From the NCBI GenBank assembly GCA_024362935.1, contig JANCRA010000007.1, positions 6,326,503 through 6,390,502 on the forward strand: a stretch of 64,000 bases of DNA, written 5' to 3'. This DNA is from Setophaga petechia. Taxonomy: Eukaryota > Chordata > Aves > Passeriformes > Parulidae. Shown piece after piece: positions 12,201 to 24,742 of the stretch. The stretch's first letter is position 1, and each line of letters opens with the position of its first letter. The notes under the pieces were generated by a model. That model worked only from the letters and a program-made list of their open reading frames with translations. It was not told where the DNA came from and ran no database searches. The translations under genes were made by a program, and so were the position numbers.

Positions 12201-14052
12201 CAGCAAGGAAAAGATTCTTCTTTTAAATGTACAAAACTGGGTAGTTAAAAACCACTAAATTTTGCTGGCATATTGTGGCAGCCACACAGTGATGCTGAAA
12301 ACAGGGGCCTTGAGCTTTGGTGGAAGTGTACTAAAGCACAATTAACTCACACACAAGGAAGAAGGAGCAGAAAAACAATTCCTATTCTGAATAGAGCATC
12401 TTCTAAGGAAGCAAGGACACAAGAGCAGCTGGATTTAGTATAGCTGTTGGGCATCTAAGCAATCTAGTCAAACAGCACATTCATGGAGACCTTGGGAGGT
12501 GTACCTATGTCCAGTCTGTACATCTGTATTTCCTCTCAGATCTTGCTTCCTTTTAATTTCAAAGGATTTAGGAAATTTATGAGCATCTGTCAACAGCTTG
12601 ATAGCAGTAGATCCATGGTGGAATATCCTAACTGGAGTTAAACCCAGTAATCTGCCACACTGCTCACTTAGTGTGGCAAGTATGTGCCATGACAACACTG
12701 ATTAATTCATATTTTAATAATATCTATTTTTAAATATGTATAATAGATATTAGAAATATTTCTGATAGAGATTCTCAGGGCAACATGCTCAGCAAGCAAG
12801 CATTTTGGAGGCAAAGGAACTCCAAAACAGCCAAACATCCAAGCATTTAGCCTGCAGATCACAAACCCAGCTACTGATGGTTTGGATTCTCTGAGCTTCT
12901 CCTCTGTCACTGCTCGTTGCCAACAGGAGGCAGGGGGACATCACAAAGTGTCCCCTTTGGGAGCCCTGGTGTGTGTGGCATGGATTGCCACGTGCCAGGA
13001 CACTGCCACACCCCCCTGTCTGGCATTTAACTCCAGCAGGAACCACCTGAATCCATCTGCTCTGAGAGAGAGATGACATTTCCATGGAACCAAATAAACC
13101 CAGGAATGGCAGATGGTGTGTGTGTGTGCAGGGAGGGAGGCAGGGAAAGGAGAGCGTGGGTTAAAAAAAGGGACCTGTCCCAAATACAGCCTGAACTGCA
13201 ATGAAATGGGGAAGGGGAAAAAAGGCAAACTCTGACAAAGGCATGGGGAAAACACTAGGTGCAATCACTTTGATTAGGGTGCAGCTCTGTGCATCCAGAA
13301 AGCAAAAAGGGGAATCAGCCAGGTGAAATGGAGTGCCTGGGGATCATGCACTCGGTGCCTCACATCCCTGAGAGCAAATGTGCATGGCTGGTGCTCTCCC
13401 AAAGAGTTCCAGCAGCAAAGCCTTCAGCAGGACACATCACAGCTGGTCAGCAGTGCCCAGATGAGGGGCAAGCTGACCTCAGACCCGTGGCCCTCCTCTG
13501 CTTTGGTTCAAACACCCACCCATGGTCTGTCCTCATGTCCAGGCTACACCCCAAACTACCTCAAACCACTGACAAAGGGCCCAGTGGTTATGTTGAGGTT
13601 TTTTGGAGTGTGTTACATAAGCACAGCAAATCCATCAGTGTCTTGGAGATCACCATAGAAACAGGCTGCCAGCTCATTCAGGAGCAAGAATCCCTGATGT
13701 CAGCCTGGAGAAGATGCTGATGCGCCTGGCCCAACACACAGAGCTCCCTCCCTCCCTCCCTGGACTCCTGGGCCCATTCCCTCTCCCCTTTTGGCCACAG
13801 GAGGATGCAGGGAGGGTTTCCTACTCCCTGCAGTGACACAGAAGACACCAAACCATTTTCTACCAAAGCAAACAAGACATCGAGGCTCCATTCCAAATAA
13901 AAAATGGAAATAGCTACCTGGATATTTCTGTATGAAAAAGCTGTGCTCCAACTCTCTGAAGAACACCCAGAGCATGTGAATGTGCAGTGGTTGCTGCCAT
14001 CACCCCATTTTTGGTGCTGCCTCATTTCTCTTCCAATGACCTGGGCCATGAG
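12201..14052. other. Unique non-coding stretch
   Basis: No gene recognised. Frames of 130-143 codons around 13289-14070 lie on opposite strands over one another and show no known domain. A short GT run precedes GCAGGGAGGGAGG at about 13113-13140. Confidence 0.45.
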
Positions 14053-14211
14053 AATGTTTCCTTCTGCCATGGCTTTAGTGGGAGGAATTTAGGAGAAATC
14101 ACAACATAAGGAGATTACTTCCAGTATTTTTATGACAATTGATTACTACAAAACACGAACTCTAATTCTGGCTTAATTAAGCTGCAGAGTGTCATTTCCC
14201 CCAGTACAAAC
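14053..14211 (+). repeat. Direct repeat copy 1 (about 160 bp)
   Basis: It begins AATGTTTCCTTCTGCCATGG and ends near CCCAGTACAAACA. A second copy in the same orientation lies at 15492-15651. By eye the two are about 85-90 percent identical. The family is not recognised; they may be two copies of an unnamed interspersed repeat or an old local duplication. Confidence 0.8.
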
Positions 14212-15117
14212 AGAGAAGTCCCACAAGCCATGAGGCCAGAATTGCTCTGCTGGAGGGGAAAAACAGGGTAAAGAAAGACTTTGTGTTATTTGATGGGACA
14301 TGCACTCACCAGGCTCCTCCTACAGCTCCTCCATTTCTCTGATTTTGGGGCTGAACTAGAGAATTTTCCGTGGGCTTCATTCCTTTCTGAAGTATCTTCC
14401 TAGACAAGTGCCCACTTCTCAGTGGACCTCACATCATGTGAAGTAGGAATTACATGTGTTTCCACATAGTTCTTCAAATTAATGTACAACAAATGGATTG
14501 ATTGAATTAATAATTCATAAATGCTAATTGTACTTGAATGGAAAAGTGTTCAACCATTACCCTGTTCACTGACCTGAAAATATATCCCTCAGTTTAAAGT
14601 ATTTCTCTAAATTTTAGTCTGATGACAGCAAATCTTTTAATCACTCTCTTGTAATTCTGTGACTTCAATTTAAAACCATTACAATCCTATAAAAGGAATT
14701 GACATTTAGTCAAACAAAATGATGAATTTCTTTGCACTGCAGTAAGCACTCAGATGCTCACTTTATCTCAAGCTTAAAAAGTTAGCCAAAGCTTGCCCTG
14801 AACTGAATTAATTTTAAATATGCATTTACTCAGTAATTATGCCTCAGTAAAATTTAAACTCCAAGGAAATACAGAAATATTTTAATGGGTGGTACTGAAA
14901 ACTAAACCACTTCATCTTGTTTTCATGTTATTTTCCATGTCTCCATGTGCAGCCACAAGATCAGCTGAATTCTATTTCCCATTGCTCTCCATGAAATGCT
15001 TATTCTCTGTACATTCATGACCTAAATTTAGGGACAGTTTAGGATAGTTATTAATAAAGGTCCACAGAATCCTTTGGCTTTTTTCCCCCCCACATCCTTC
15101 TATTATATCCTAGGATT
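14212..15117. other. AT-rich DNA between the direct-repeat copies
   Basis: No gene or known transposon. The region 14440-14830 is AT-rich and rich in TAAT-type motifs. A C-run (ccccccc) occurs near 15085. Confidence 0.45.
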
Positions 15118-15325
15118 ATTCCTCTTGGCTGTCAGGATAAACTCCTTCTCCAGAGGTTTGTCCATCACTAGAACAGGCTGCATGGAGAAATCACTGCCCC
15201 TGAAGGGATTTTAAAGACTTGTACAGGTGGCACTTGGGTACCTGGTGGCACTTGGGTACCTGGGGGCCTTGGCAGTGCAGGGGGAGCTGGATTTGTCCTT
15301 TCCAACCTCATGGACTCTGTAATTC
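15118..15325 (+). mobile_element. Diverged CR1-like LINE fragment with a small internal duplication
   Basis: The pattern TCCTTCTCCAGAGGTTTGTC, CTAGAACAGGCTGCATGGAG, then CTGGATTTGTCCTTTCCAAC and CATGGACTCTGTAATTC parallels the end of an older CR1 subfamily. An 18-bp element GGTGGCACTTGGGTACCT occurs twice in tandem at about 15226-15262. Confidence 0.6.
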
Positions 15326-15491
15326 CCTGCTTATTGGGAATATTCCCCAATTATTCCCACTCAATGCTATCATGCAAATACAGCAGCATTATTTATTTAC
15401 ACATTTTGCTATGTTTGATTTCTTTTAGTGAATTAAAGTTGCTCAGGGCAGCATGCAGAGACCTAGGGGACAAACAGCAAGTTTTTGTGGA

Positions 15492-15651
15492 AATGTTTCC
15501 TTCTGCCATGGCTTTAGTGGGAGAAATTTAGGAGAAATCACAACATGAGGAGATGACTTTCAGTATTTGCATGACAACTCATTACTACAAAACAATAACT
15601 CTAATTCTGGCTTAATTAAGCTGCAGTGTCCAGTTTTCCCCAGTACAAACA
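15492..15651 (+). repeat. Direct repeat copy 2 (about 160 bp)
   Basis: Second copy of the sequence at 14053-14211. The best-conserved parts are the first 50 bases and the segment TCTGGCTTAATTAAGCTGCA. Confidence 0.8.
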
Positions 15652-17529
15652 CTCCTCTTTCCCCTCAACCACCCATCAGTGTCAGTGGTGGTTCACCAGC
15701 CTTGGTTCAGTGGAATATTTTACTCTGTTAGCACCTGGGATTTAGGGGAGAGGCTGGGTTCACCTCTGTGTTTGGGTTTACTCTTGATGTGTGATCCAGA
15801 GTCAATGTGAAGTTTTCTAATGAATTCACTGCTCTTTATTCCCAGCTGCTCTGGAAATAGGAAGCAAGGTGAATTAGGGAAAAATCATCTCCCCATATGA
15901 ACTGATAAAAATGTTCCTCAAAAACCAATTCGTGCTTTTGTACCAAGATTGATACAAAAGCCAATCTGCTCCAATTAGGAAAACAGGAACAGCAAAGTCC
16001 AACTAGCACATAAATACTACAGGAACAAAAGCCCATCCTCCATAAACACATTCAGAAAGATGGTTTTTGCATTTTGCCCTTAGATATTTGTAAAGTTAAA
16101 CAAAATAAAGCAGCCCCATGAATATGACACTGTCTCAGTCATTGTTTCCCCACAGCTCAAGGAATAACTGCATTTTTCACAAGATGAAACACTTGGAACC
16201 ACATGACTCATGTGGAGGTTCTCTGAGAAACAAACTCTTTTTTGGGGGATGGAGATGTAGAAAAAGTACCAACAGGATAAAAGTGGGGAGCTGTTGTAAT
16301 CATTCAGTGGTAACAAGAACTTGTGGAATTTTTTTTTTCCTTCTTTCTGTAGAGGAAACTTACTTGCTGATACTTGTGGCAAGCACCTTATCTTCAATCC
16401 ATTCTATTCCATCCTGCATCTAGCCATGTTCAATTTGATCCCCTCTATACAGACATGACTGTGCCTATCCCTGCTGGGCACAAAACCCCACCAGCCTTAG
16501 CCAAAAACCAGCAACCCCACTCAGCTGTAATGTTCAGCTCTCCCCCTGACTGGCTTCCAGCTTCACAGGTTGGCTGTGTGTGCTCTAATGAAACACTCCC
16601 TCCATTTCACTTTCTTTGCCTGCCATCAATTCCACTGAATTATGACAGATTCCTGGAATCCAGGCTGGGTTTTTTTCTTTGTTTCTTACCATTTAAGATA
16701 GATCTTGCAAAGGAGTGGTCCAAAAACATGACATTAGCCTTGCTGTCCTCTGCATCTTTGCAGAATTATTTCTGTATTTTTTTTAGTGTGAAATAACTCA
16801 CGTTCCAAACAAAGCCTCATGACTGTCACTGACAATAAAATCTTAACTTTCTCTGCATTGCTTTCCATTCCCTAATGAGTTGAAGATGCAATTTTTGCTT
16901 TTTTCTACTGTTGATGTGATCTGGAGAGATTTTCACTTTGCTGGCTTTACCAGCAACAACGAGAATTTCTTTTTCTCAGAGGAAGGGGAAAGTTTAAAGC
17001 TCAGCAGCATGAGAGGTTTGTATTGTTGTTGCAAGCACACATTACCTTCAAATTTATGCAAGCTGAATCTCATATGCCAAGTCTTCAAAATTAATCTAGA
17101 CTCTCTCACCATCCCCTGTGATTTGCACAAACTGAAAAGTTTATGGGCCAAACTGTTGAAAAATGCCTCTAGATTTGTTTTCAGTGCTGGCACACGCAAA
17201 AAGGGATGTGCAGACAGCAATGCTTTTGTTTCAGAGTCAGTGTGCCCACTTGGCTTTGTGTGAGAGAGCTGTGAGGAGCCACAGAGCTTCACCCTGGCAG
17301 GGCTGAGCTCCCTCAAACCTGACTGCACTCTCCAAACACAAACGTCCCACCAAGTTCAGGAAGGGACAATGACATTAAAGCAACTTGTGTAGTGCCATCA
17401 GCAGTTGTCACACAGATCCTGTCAGAAGGAACTCTATCTGGAGAGCTTTTGTTTCTCAGTGGTGGTGGATATGTCCCTGCCACTCCAGGTGTGAGCACAA
17501 CACCACAGCCCTCCACCCTCAGCTGATTT
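15652..17529. other. Unique non-coding stretch
   Basis: No gene recognised. Frames of 127-140 codons on both strands at 16374-17328 overlap one another and match no family I know. T-rich runs occur near 16329-16342. Confidence 0.45.
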
Positions 17530-18080
17530 ATGGATTCACAGAATCTTTAGGGCTGGAAAACTCCTCTAGAGAAGATCCTACACTCCAACCATCAATCGAG
17601 TACCACTGTCCATTCACCACTAAAAACGTCCCCAAATGCCAGATCCACACATATTTTAAGTACTTCCAAGGATGGTGACTCTCACCTGACTACTCATTTG
17701 CTGAGGAAATATTTCCTAATATCCACCCTGAGCCTGCCCTGGCCCAGCCTGAGGCCCTTTCCCTTGTCCTGTCCCTGTTCCCTGGCAGCACAGCCCGACC
17801 CCCCCTGGCTGTCCCCTCCTGGCAGGGAGTTGTGCAGAGCCACAAGGTCCCCCCTGAGCCTCCTTTGCTCCAGGATCAGCCCCTTCCCAGCTCCCTCAGC
17901 CCCTCCTGGGGCTCCAGCCCCTTCCCCAGCTCCGTTCCCTGCCCTGGACACGCTCCAGCCCCTCCAGGGCTCTCTGGCCAGGAGGGCCCAGAACTGGACA
18001 CAGCCCTCAGGTCCCTCAGCAGGGCCAGCCCAGGGGACAGGCCCTGCCCTGTGCCCCACCATGGCTGGCACACCCAGGGG
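17530..18080 (-). mobile_element. CR1 LINE fragment (about 550 bp), minus strand
   Basis: Read on the + strand it begins at the reversed CR1 tail (ATTCACAGAATCTTTAGGGC) and continues with CATTCACCACTAAAAACGTC, ACTTCCAAGGATGGTGACTC, AATATTTCCTAATATCCACC and the GC-rich TTCCCTGCCCTGGACACGCT, all landmarks of CR1 in reverse. It is the longest CR1 piece in the window and reaches toward the end of the second ORF. The 125-codon minus frame and the overlapping + frames are CR1 remnants or shadows. None is an intact polymerase. Confidence 0.85.
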
Positions 18081-18211
18081 CCATTGGGCTCCTGTCCAGA
18101 GTCAGCATTCAGTGTCCCTGTCCCTACCAGAGGCTATTTCAACCACCTGTCCTTTGGGTCCCAAGAGGATGACCCCAGACTCTGTTCAATGGTCCCCAGA
18201 GACAAGTCTAG

Positions 18212-18457
18212 GAGCAACGTCCATAAACTAAAACCAAGAAGTTCCACCTCAACATGAGGAAAAATTTCTTTATGTTGAGGGTGGCAGAGCCCCACAGCAG
18301 CCACCGAGGGAGGTCCTGGAGTGTCCCTCTGTGAGGACAACCCAAACCCTCCTGGACACATTCCTGTGCCACCTGCTCCAGGTGACCCTGCCCTGGAGGG
18401 GGTTTGCACTGGATCATCTCCAGATGTCCCTTCCACCCCAAGCTGATTCTGTAACCT
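18212..18457 (+). mobile_element. CR1 LINE 3' fragment, older subfamily
   Basis: The order AAGAAGTTCCACCTCAACAT, GAGGAAAAATTTCTTTATGT, TGAGGGTGGCAGAGCCCCAC, CTGCTCCAGGTGACCCTGCC, GGATCATCTCCAGATGTCCC, TTCCACCCC...TTCTGTAAC follows the 3' end of an avian CR1. It lies head to head with the minus-strand copy at 17530-18080, about 130 bp away. Confidence 0.85.
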
Positions 18458-19743
18458 CTCCACAATTCCTGGGCAAATCAAAGTAAAATAAAAGTAAGTG
18501 AAATAAAACTTACAGATCACTCCCAGAGGATGGTATGGGCAGGAATGAGGGAGGTTGAACTCCTCCTGCCCTGCACAGTTCTCCAGTTCTGCAGGCAGAG
18601 AGGGCTCTTGGCATTCTGCTGTAAGAACAGTGAAAATTCCAACATGTACCTTGCAGTGTTCCAGACACTGAGCTGAAACTCTTGAAATAATAATTATTAT
18701 TACCTTGGAACCACCAGGGGAGAGCCAGGGTGGAATTCAGTGCAGCCTGGATTGGGCTGTTTGCTCCAGAGGCTTCTTCCCCTCCACAGCACAGAGCTAA
18801 CCCAGCTCCTGACTCAGGAATCAGTCCCTCATCCATTGTAATTTGCTACATTCAGCATCTGTAAAGAAACCTTTATTAAAAAATTAAAAAGACTGCTATT
18901 TGATAAAACCTCTTTTCAAAAATATCATTTTTCTGTGATCAAGAAATAATCCAAATAATTCCTTCAGAAATTCTTTTAAGAGTGAAACTAGAATTTGACA
19001 ATGACTTGAATGAGTGTATTTTGACATTTATAAAAGTGATCAGCATTTATCTCTTGATACACATTAGAGATACAAGCCTTCTTTGAAACAAAGGTTTGTC
19101 TTTTTTTATACAGGAAAGTTGCGGTCCTCTTAAATTGCAGTGTTACCATTTCTGGATTAGAAGAACAAAACCATTTCAGAGATTCAAAACACCAAAATCA
19201 AGCAGCTTTGACAGTTTTAGATGAAGAATCAAGGTGAATATTATTTTGTGCAATACCTTCATCAAAGAACGTAAATTACAGTGCTCCCTTTCCCTGATTA
19301 AACCCAGCTTTAGCCTCCTGACAGCTTCTTGAGAAAATGTTCCCAGTCTGGTCCAGCTCCTCCAGCAAGTGAGAACTTCAAGATACAAGGACAGATCAAG
19401 GGCAGCAGAGACAGCATTATCTTTTCCCAAGTTACTCAGGCAGAAAAGGTAATTTTCTGTACAAAGAAGCCTGCAATCCATTGTTTACAGGCAGACATAA
19501 CACCTGAATAAAAGACAGTCATGGCCATGGTTTCTGTCACACATTATGGCTTTCTGACTCCTTTTCTTCCACTGCCTTCTGCTAATACTGCTTGCAGCTC
19601 ACACCAGAACACTGGGGTGCAGTTCATGGCCTGGCTGGCCTTTTACTCTGAGTGTGCCCAAATTTATGCCCAGTTTGGGTCCTGAAGTTGGGCACAGAGG
19701 GGATGGCAGGGGGTGAGCCAGGCCAGCCGTGCTGCTCAGCTGC
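18458..19743. other. Unique non-coding stretch
   Basis: Short frames only; no repeat family or RNA gene recognised. Confidence 0.5.
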
Positions 19744-20127
19744 CCCTGCAGGGCTGTTCCCTGAGCCCTGTTCTCTGAGCCCAGTCCCTGTTCCTTACCC
19801 CTGTTTTCTGAGCCCTGTCCCTATTCCCTGTTCCTGTTCCCTGAGACCTATTCCTGTTCCCTGTCCCCTCAGCCCTGTCCCTGTTGCCTGTCCCCTGTTC
19901 CCTGTTCTCTGTCCCCTGTCCCCCGAGCATCATCTCTGTTCCTGTCCCTCGTTCCTGTTCCATGAGCCCCGTCCCTTGTCCCTGAGCCCTGTCCCTTGTT
20001 CCCTGTTCCTTGTCCCTTGTTCCCTGTTCTCTGAGCCCTGTCCCTGTTCCCCAAGCCCTGTTCTCTCCCCTGTTCTCCTTCCCTGTCCCCTGAGCCGTGT
20101 CCTTGTTCCTGTTCCCTGTCCCCAGCC
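19744..20127. repeat. C/T-rich tandem repeat (CCCTGTTCC/CCTGAGCC motifs)
   Basis: Nearly 400 bp built from degenerate units of 6-10 bases such as CCCTGTCC, CCCTGTTCC and CCTGAGCC. The frames that look like Ser-Pro-Val-Pro repeats on + and Gly-Thr-Gly-Asn-Arg repeats on - come from this composition. The minus strand has regularly spaced G-triplets, for example opposite 19859-19881 (G3-N3-G3-N4-G4-N3-G3), so it meets the usual G-quadruplex pattern. Confidence 0.9.
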
Positions 20128-21324
20128 TTGGCCTCCCTCACTGCCACATTTTGCTTCCCCTGTGTATCTGCTGTCACCTCCATTCCCTCTGATGGTGCAG
20201 ATAATGTATTAAATAAATCCAACATGGAATTTGTAACTGGAATAGTGTCACAATAACGCTCTGCAGGGTAGGATTTGTGTAGGGGCTTTATGCAAATATC
20301 TCTAAGTGTTTAAGACTTCCAAACACTCACAAGTTTTAAGTTCCTGTTTTTTCACCTAATGAATATTCTCTGCTGGACTATTTAGAGATCACCTACAAGC
20401 ATTTTTGTTTACAGAGGAAGTTAATTAATACTGATAATACACCAGGGCATTCTTTTACCTGCTGCAAGTGTATTCAAGAATCTGCTGGGATTGAAAACCA
20501 AGACAAAGCAGCCAAGGTTCATGAACCTTCCAGATGAACCTCCAGCAAATTTTCAATGAACTTTTGCTGATAGAATATTCTCCCTTAAGTGATGTGAAAG
20601 CAGGTGCTTTGAATCCCTTCAAACTACTGCCATGTGAATAAATAATTTTTAAAGTTCACCTGTAGTTAAGAATTCCAGGGTAACATAAAAAAACCCACAT
20701 TAAAAACAGCAGATTAGTCAATCCTCCCCAAGCCTCGGTTTATTTCCACTCCATGAATTTTAATAACAGCAATAAAATTTGGAAAGGCCAGATGAACATG
20801 GGAACTCCATAGGACTAATGACATCTGGGTGATGAAGTAAGCCCTGTTCCAAAGGCCCTCTCAAGGCTGTGCAGCAAGGATTTAAACATTGGATTTCTGC
20901 TCTCAGACAAGTGTCCCATGTCCCTGGCTAGGGTTTATCTGGAGAAGGACTCTCCATTTGTCCTGTTAAAGTGCTCCAAGATGAAGGCAGGGATGCACAG
21001 GAGTGCTAATGAGTGCACTGTGTGACAGCCAGCACACCCAATTAAGAGCCTGGTACCTTGATTAGAGCCCCCATTGCAGTGACCAATCTTTAACAGGATA
21101 GTTACAGCAATGGTAAACAAAGAGAGAAATAATGCTACTGGGGGAATTCACAGGGAGTATTTATAGCTCAGCCTGATATATTTAACTAAATCAGAGCAAA
21201 TGGAATCAATCCCTGATTCATTCAGGGCTCTACTCCACACACCAAACACAAAACCAGGCACCAGGAACTCATTAATGGTGATTTTCTAAGGCTCTTTGTC
21301 TCTTGCTGCAGCAGCTGTTTGTAG
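20128..21324. other. Unique non-coding stretch
   Basis: AT-rich, with no gene or known repeat seen. Confidence 0.5.
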
Positions 21325-21412
21325 AGTGTGTGTTTTATACATAGTGTATATTTTACTAGTGTATATTTTAATAGTGTATATTATACTAGTGTGTGTTTTA
21401 TACATACACTAG
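21325..21412. repeat. Short tandem repeat of about 15-18-bp units
   Basis: Three 15-bp units of the type AGTGTATATTTTACT lie between two longer units AGTGTGTGTTTTATACAT, giving a symmetrical five-unit block. Confidence 0.8.
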
Positions 21413-24400
21413 TTCATGTGATATACATTTAGGTGGCTATCATGGGGTTGGAAATGCACTTTTGCACTTCTCCTGTGTCTGAACATTAATACAGCAGAGC
21501 CATGAAGTGCAGAAAAATCTGTGTGTGAGCTCCCCTGACCTGACAGGCCAGCAGCAGCTCTCCCAGCTCCAACCCAGACAACCTCTTGGGCTCCTCTGAC
21601 ACAAACTACCAGAGGAAACACTTCTCTTGGCTTCTCAGTGCAAAAGAGGTGAGAAGAGACCTCCAGAACTGTCCAAGGAAACATCCTCTTTATAGAGGCA
21701 CAGGCAAAGAGCCCATGGGACTAATGCTGGCTCTAAAAGCTCCCTTCATATGCACAGAAAAAAAAGGAAATTTCCATAATGCTGCAGGCCATAGACTGTC
21801 TCCAGTTCTGGGAAATTCACTTTGAAGTATATGGATTATAGGCAGCCATCCAAGCCACATATATAAATATCCCATGTAAGTCTGGGCTGCAAGACCTAAT
21901 ATTCTTGAAGAATAATAAAGCTCAACAGATTTTAGCTGAGTATAGAGGGGAAAAAAAAAAACCCAAGTCAAATGAGGTGCTGATACTGAAAATGGCAGAA
22001 ATACCCTCCTTTCTTTGATTAAAACACAAAATGGCATCCAAAAGACAACACAGTTGTCATTTGCTGAGGATGTGGAAAACATTTTTTAGGGTTTTGTCCA
22101 TTGTGAATAAAACTTCAGCTGCTTCTGTCCTTGACTGCCCCAAAATCTGCAGGCAGGGCAGCAGCAGGAGCAGTTTGTGGCGTTTGCTGTCATTGAAACC
22201 TCTCCTGAGAGCCCTTCATAAATTGAAAAGTGAGCCAAGGGATCTCACAGAACACACAGAACAGCAAAGCCCTTTCAGAAAAGCATGAATGAAAGAATGA
22301 ATGAATGCAGGGGTGAGTGAATGACTTGTTGTGCTAAACAAAGTATTTGAGCACTGAAGGCTTGCCCTGAAAGCAATCCCAACACCAACATTTATTTCCC
22401 TGCTACAGCTCACCCTGATCTCCAAAGGAGGCAAGCAGTGCTGGAAACTGAAACCACTCTTTACAGACCCTCAGAGTACATTCTTGTGGCAATTGCCAAA
22501 CCAACTTGTGTTTTCTTTTCTTTTCTTGACTGATTGTGAATAAGCATTTTGCTAATGATCCCACATTGATTTTTTGGATGCTGATGCACTAGCTATCCCA
22601 CTATCACTGGCTATAAGTAGAATCCTGCTTGTCTAAATTCTCTGAATTCAGAGCACTAAAATGACAAATCTTTGGTGTGATGTCTGAGCCATGCAGGGAA
22701 TCAGGAGGCTTTCCCTCACAGAATCTCTGTTCATCTACACAGAAACTGTGTGCCTTCAGACTGTGCTGTTGTTTCACTACCAAAACCCCCAATTTCAGCT
22801 CAGCACACTAATGGTTTGTGGACTCCAAGCAAAATAACCCAAATCCTGTCTGTGTCCCTCACCCTGCAGCCTCCTCACTCGTGTGATGAGACCCACAGAG
22901 GTGAAACACAGAACCCACACACAGCTCAAACCCAGCAACAAAATCTGCCAAATCCCCCAGGAGTATCTAAAACTTGTCTAAAAAGCAGAACATTTTGTAT
23001 CTTTGGCCTAGTCACCACTGTTGGCATTTTTTTTTTTGTGAAATAAGGATGTTTGAGTTGCTCTGAAACCCACAGCAGGGTAGCCCAGAAGCCACAGAGG
23101 GCCTGGAGGCCCTGGGAGGGCACAGCAGCACAAAAAGCTGGTTTTCCTGCCATTAGCCCCAGAAAGCAGTTAGCTTTCCCAGAGAAACAATAGGAAATTT
23201 CTTGTGTTTAATACTTAAACTGTGAATGAAATGTTAATAATGAATGTCAGCCTACTTTTAATTCCTATCAGTGCCAGCATATGCTGCAGTCTGCTCCATT
23301 TCCAGTGGGAAGGAAACCGTGGGCACTGCAGTCTTTTGTTATTAGAGCATTACAGTAGCAGTGTGAGGCTGTGCAGATGTAAATCTGTCATCATTTTCTC
23401 TAGGATAATATTTACAGTATTTCAGAGTGCATGTGTGTGTGAGCAGCATTTTGTACCCACTTGGCAGCTTGTATGAACATCTGCTTTCATGGCTGGTGCT
23501 CACCAAGGCCTGGTTCTTCCCATTCTGGTCTGGTTTGAACAATGACACTCTTGGTGGGAAGGATCTGTCACGTTTCCTGTTCAGCACACCAGAAATTTCT
23601 TCTTTAGGACAGACATCCCCCTGCAACTTGAGTGTAGGAGGGCCTTTGGGCAAGCCAAGAGGGCCAAGATCTTTAGTTAATGATCATCACTGTTTTAAAA
23701 ACCATTTTAAGACATATCAAAGAAGTATCTTTAAAAAGTAGTTCATGAGGGAAAAGGGAGATGAAGAAAGAGAAATCATCATGTCACAAAGAGATGGAGG
23801 AAATGGCTCAGCTACATCATGCACTGGCTTTCCTCTGCTGCCTCTCTCCTCTGAAACCCCATGCAGGTGAAAACACAATGCACAGCCACTAAAAGAACAG
23901 AGAAGTTGATACAGGAAAAAAAAAAATAAGGTAAGCAGAGAAGAAGAAAACTTTCACAGATAAAGCAACCAAGAAAAATGATTAAAACAACACAGAGCTT
24001 TTAGAAACACTAAGAAATTTTAATAGACCATCAAAAAACTGGCAAAATACATCTCAAAGAGCATAAAAGAGAAAAAAAGAACAATGCACCTGGCAGAATC
24101 ATAAAAAATGAAACAAAAATGTTCACTATAACAGCCACATTTATCCCTTCACAAAAGAGAGGCAAAAGGGCACAATCACATGGAGTTTGGAAGAAGCTGT
24201 TTCCCTGTACACATAATGCAGCTGGAAATTAGTGTCCCTGCATCTGAAAGGGATGGAACCTTGGAACTGAAAAGCCCCTTGACCTCTTTCCCTGCTCTGA
24301 AACCTGGCTGACCTCAATCAAAAGGACTCCTGGGGGATGATGTCTCTCCTCTTGCTAAAAATTCTGCTGGAAACTTTTCCTCTCAGTGATAATGAAGATC

Positions 24401-24742
24401 TCCCTAATTACCTCGCAAGTTTACTCCAGTGTGAACCCCTCCTTGCCACCCTCAGATTCTTCCCCATGTCCAACCTGCATCCCAGTTGGTGTGTTAGAAA
24501 TCCTAGAGCAGGAATCTGGTTTGTTGTGAGCACTGAGAATGGGAAGGACACCATTTACAGTGAGCTGTTACCTCCTTGGTGGACAGAATGGCTTTTGTCA
24601 GCCTGTTCCTGGTGAAACAATCCTCTCTTCCAAATTTCTCCTCGTTTTCTTCTGCTTTTCCCTCTTGTCCCATTTTTGCTGCCCTCCCAACCCCAGGATC
24701 AGCAGTGGGAGCTGTGTCCCTCGTTGTGCTGGCTGAGCACCC
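21413..24742. other. Long unique stretch
   Basis: No gene recognised. Small simple repeats include TTTTC units near 22513-22528, GAAT units near 22286-22305 and A-runs near 21950 and 23920. Frames of 75-130 codons are mutually overlapping and of no known family. Confidence 0.45.

Noticed and set aside
17694..18257. Pro-rich ORFs of 125-177 codons on both strands
   Set aside because: They lie in a GC-rich minus-strand CR1 fragment; the + frames are antisense to the element and the minus frame is a broken remnant.
19652..20225. 186-codon Ser-Pro-rich + ORF and Gly-Thr-Asn-Arg-rich minus ORFs
   Set aside because: Low-complexity translation of the C/T-rich tandem repeat.
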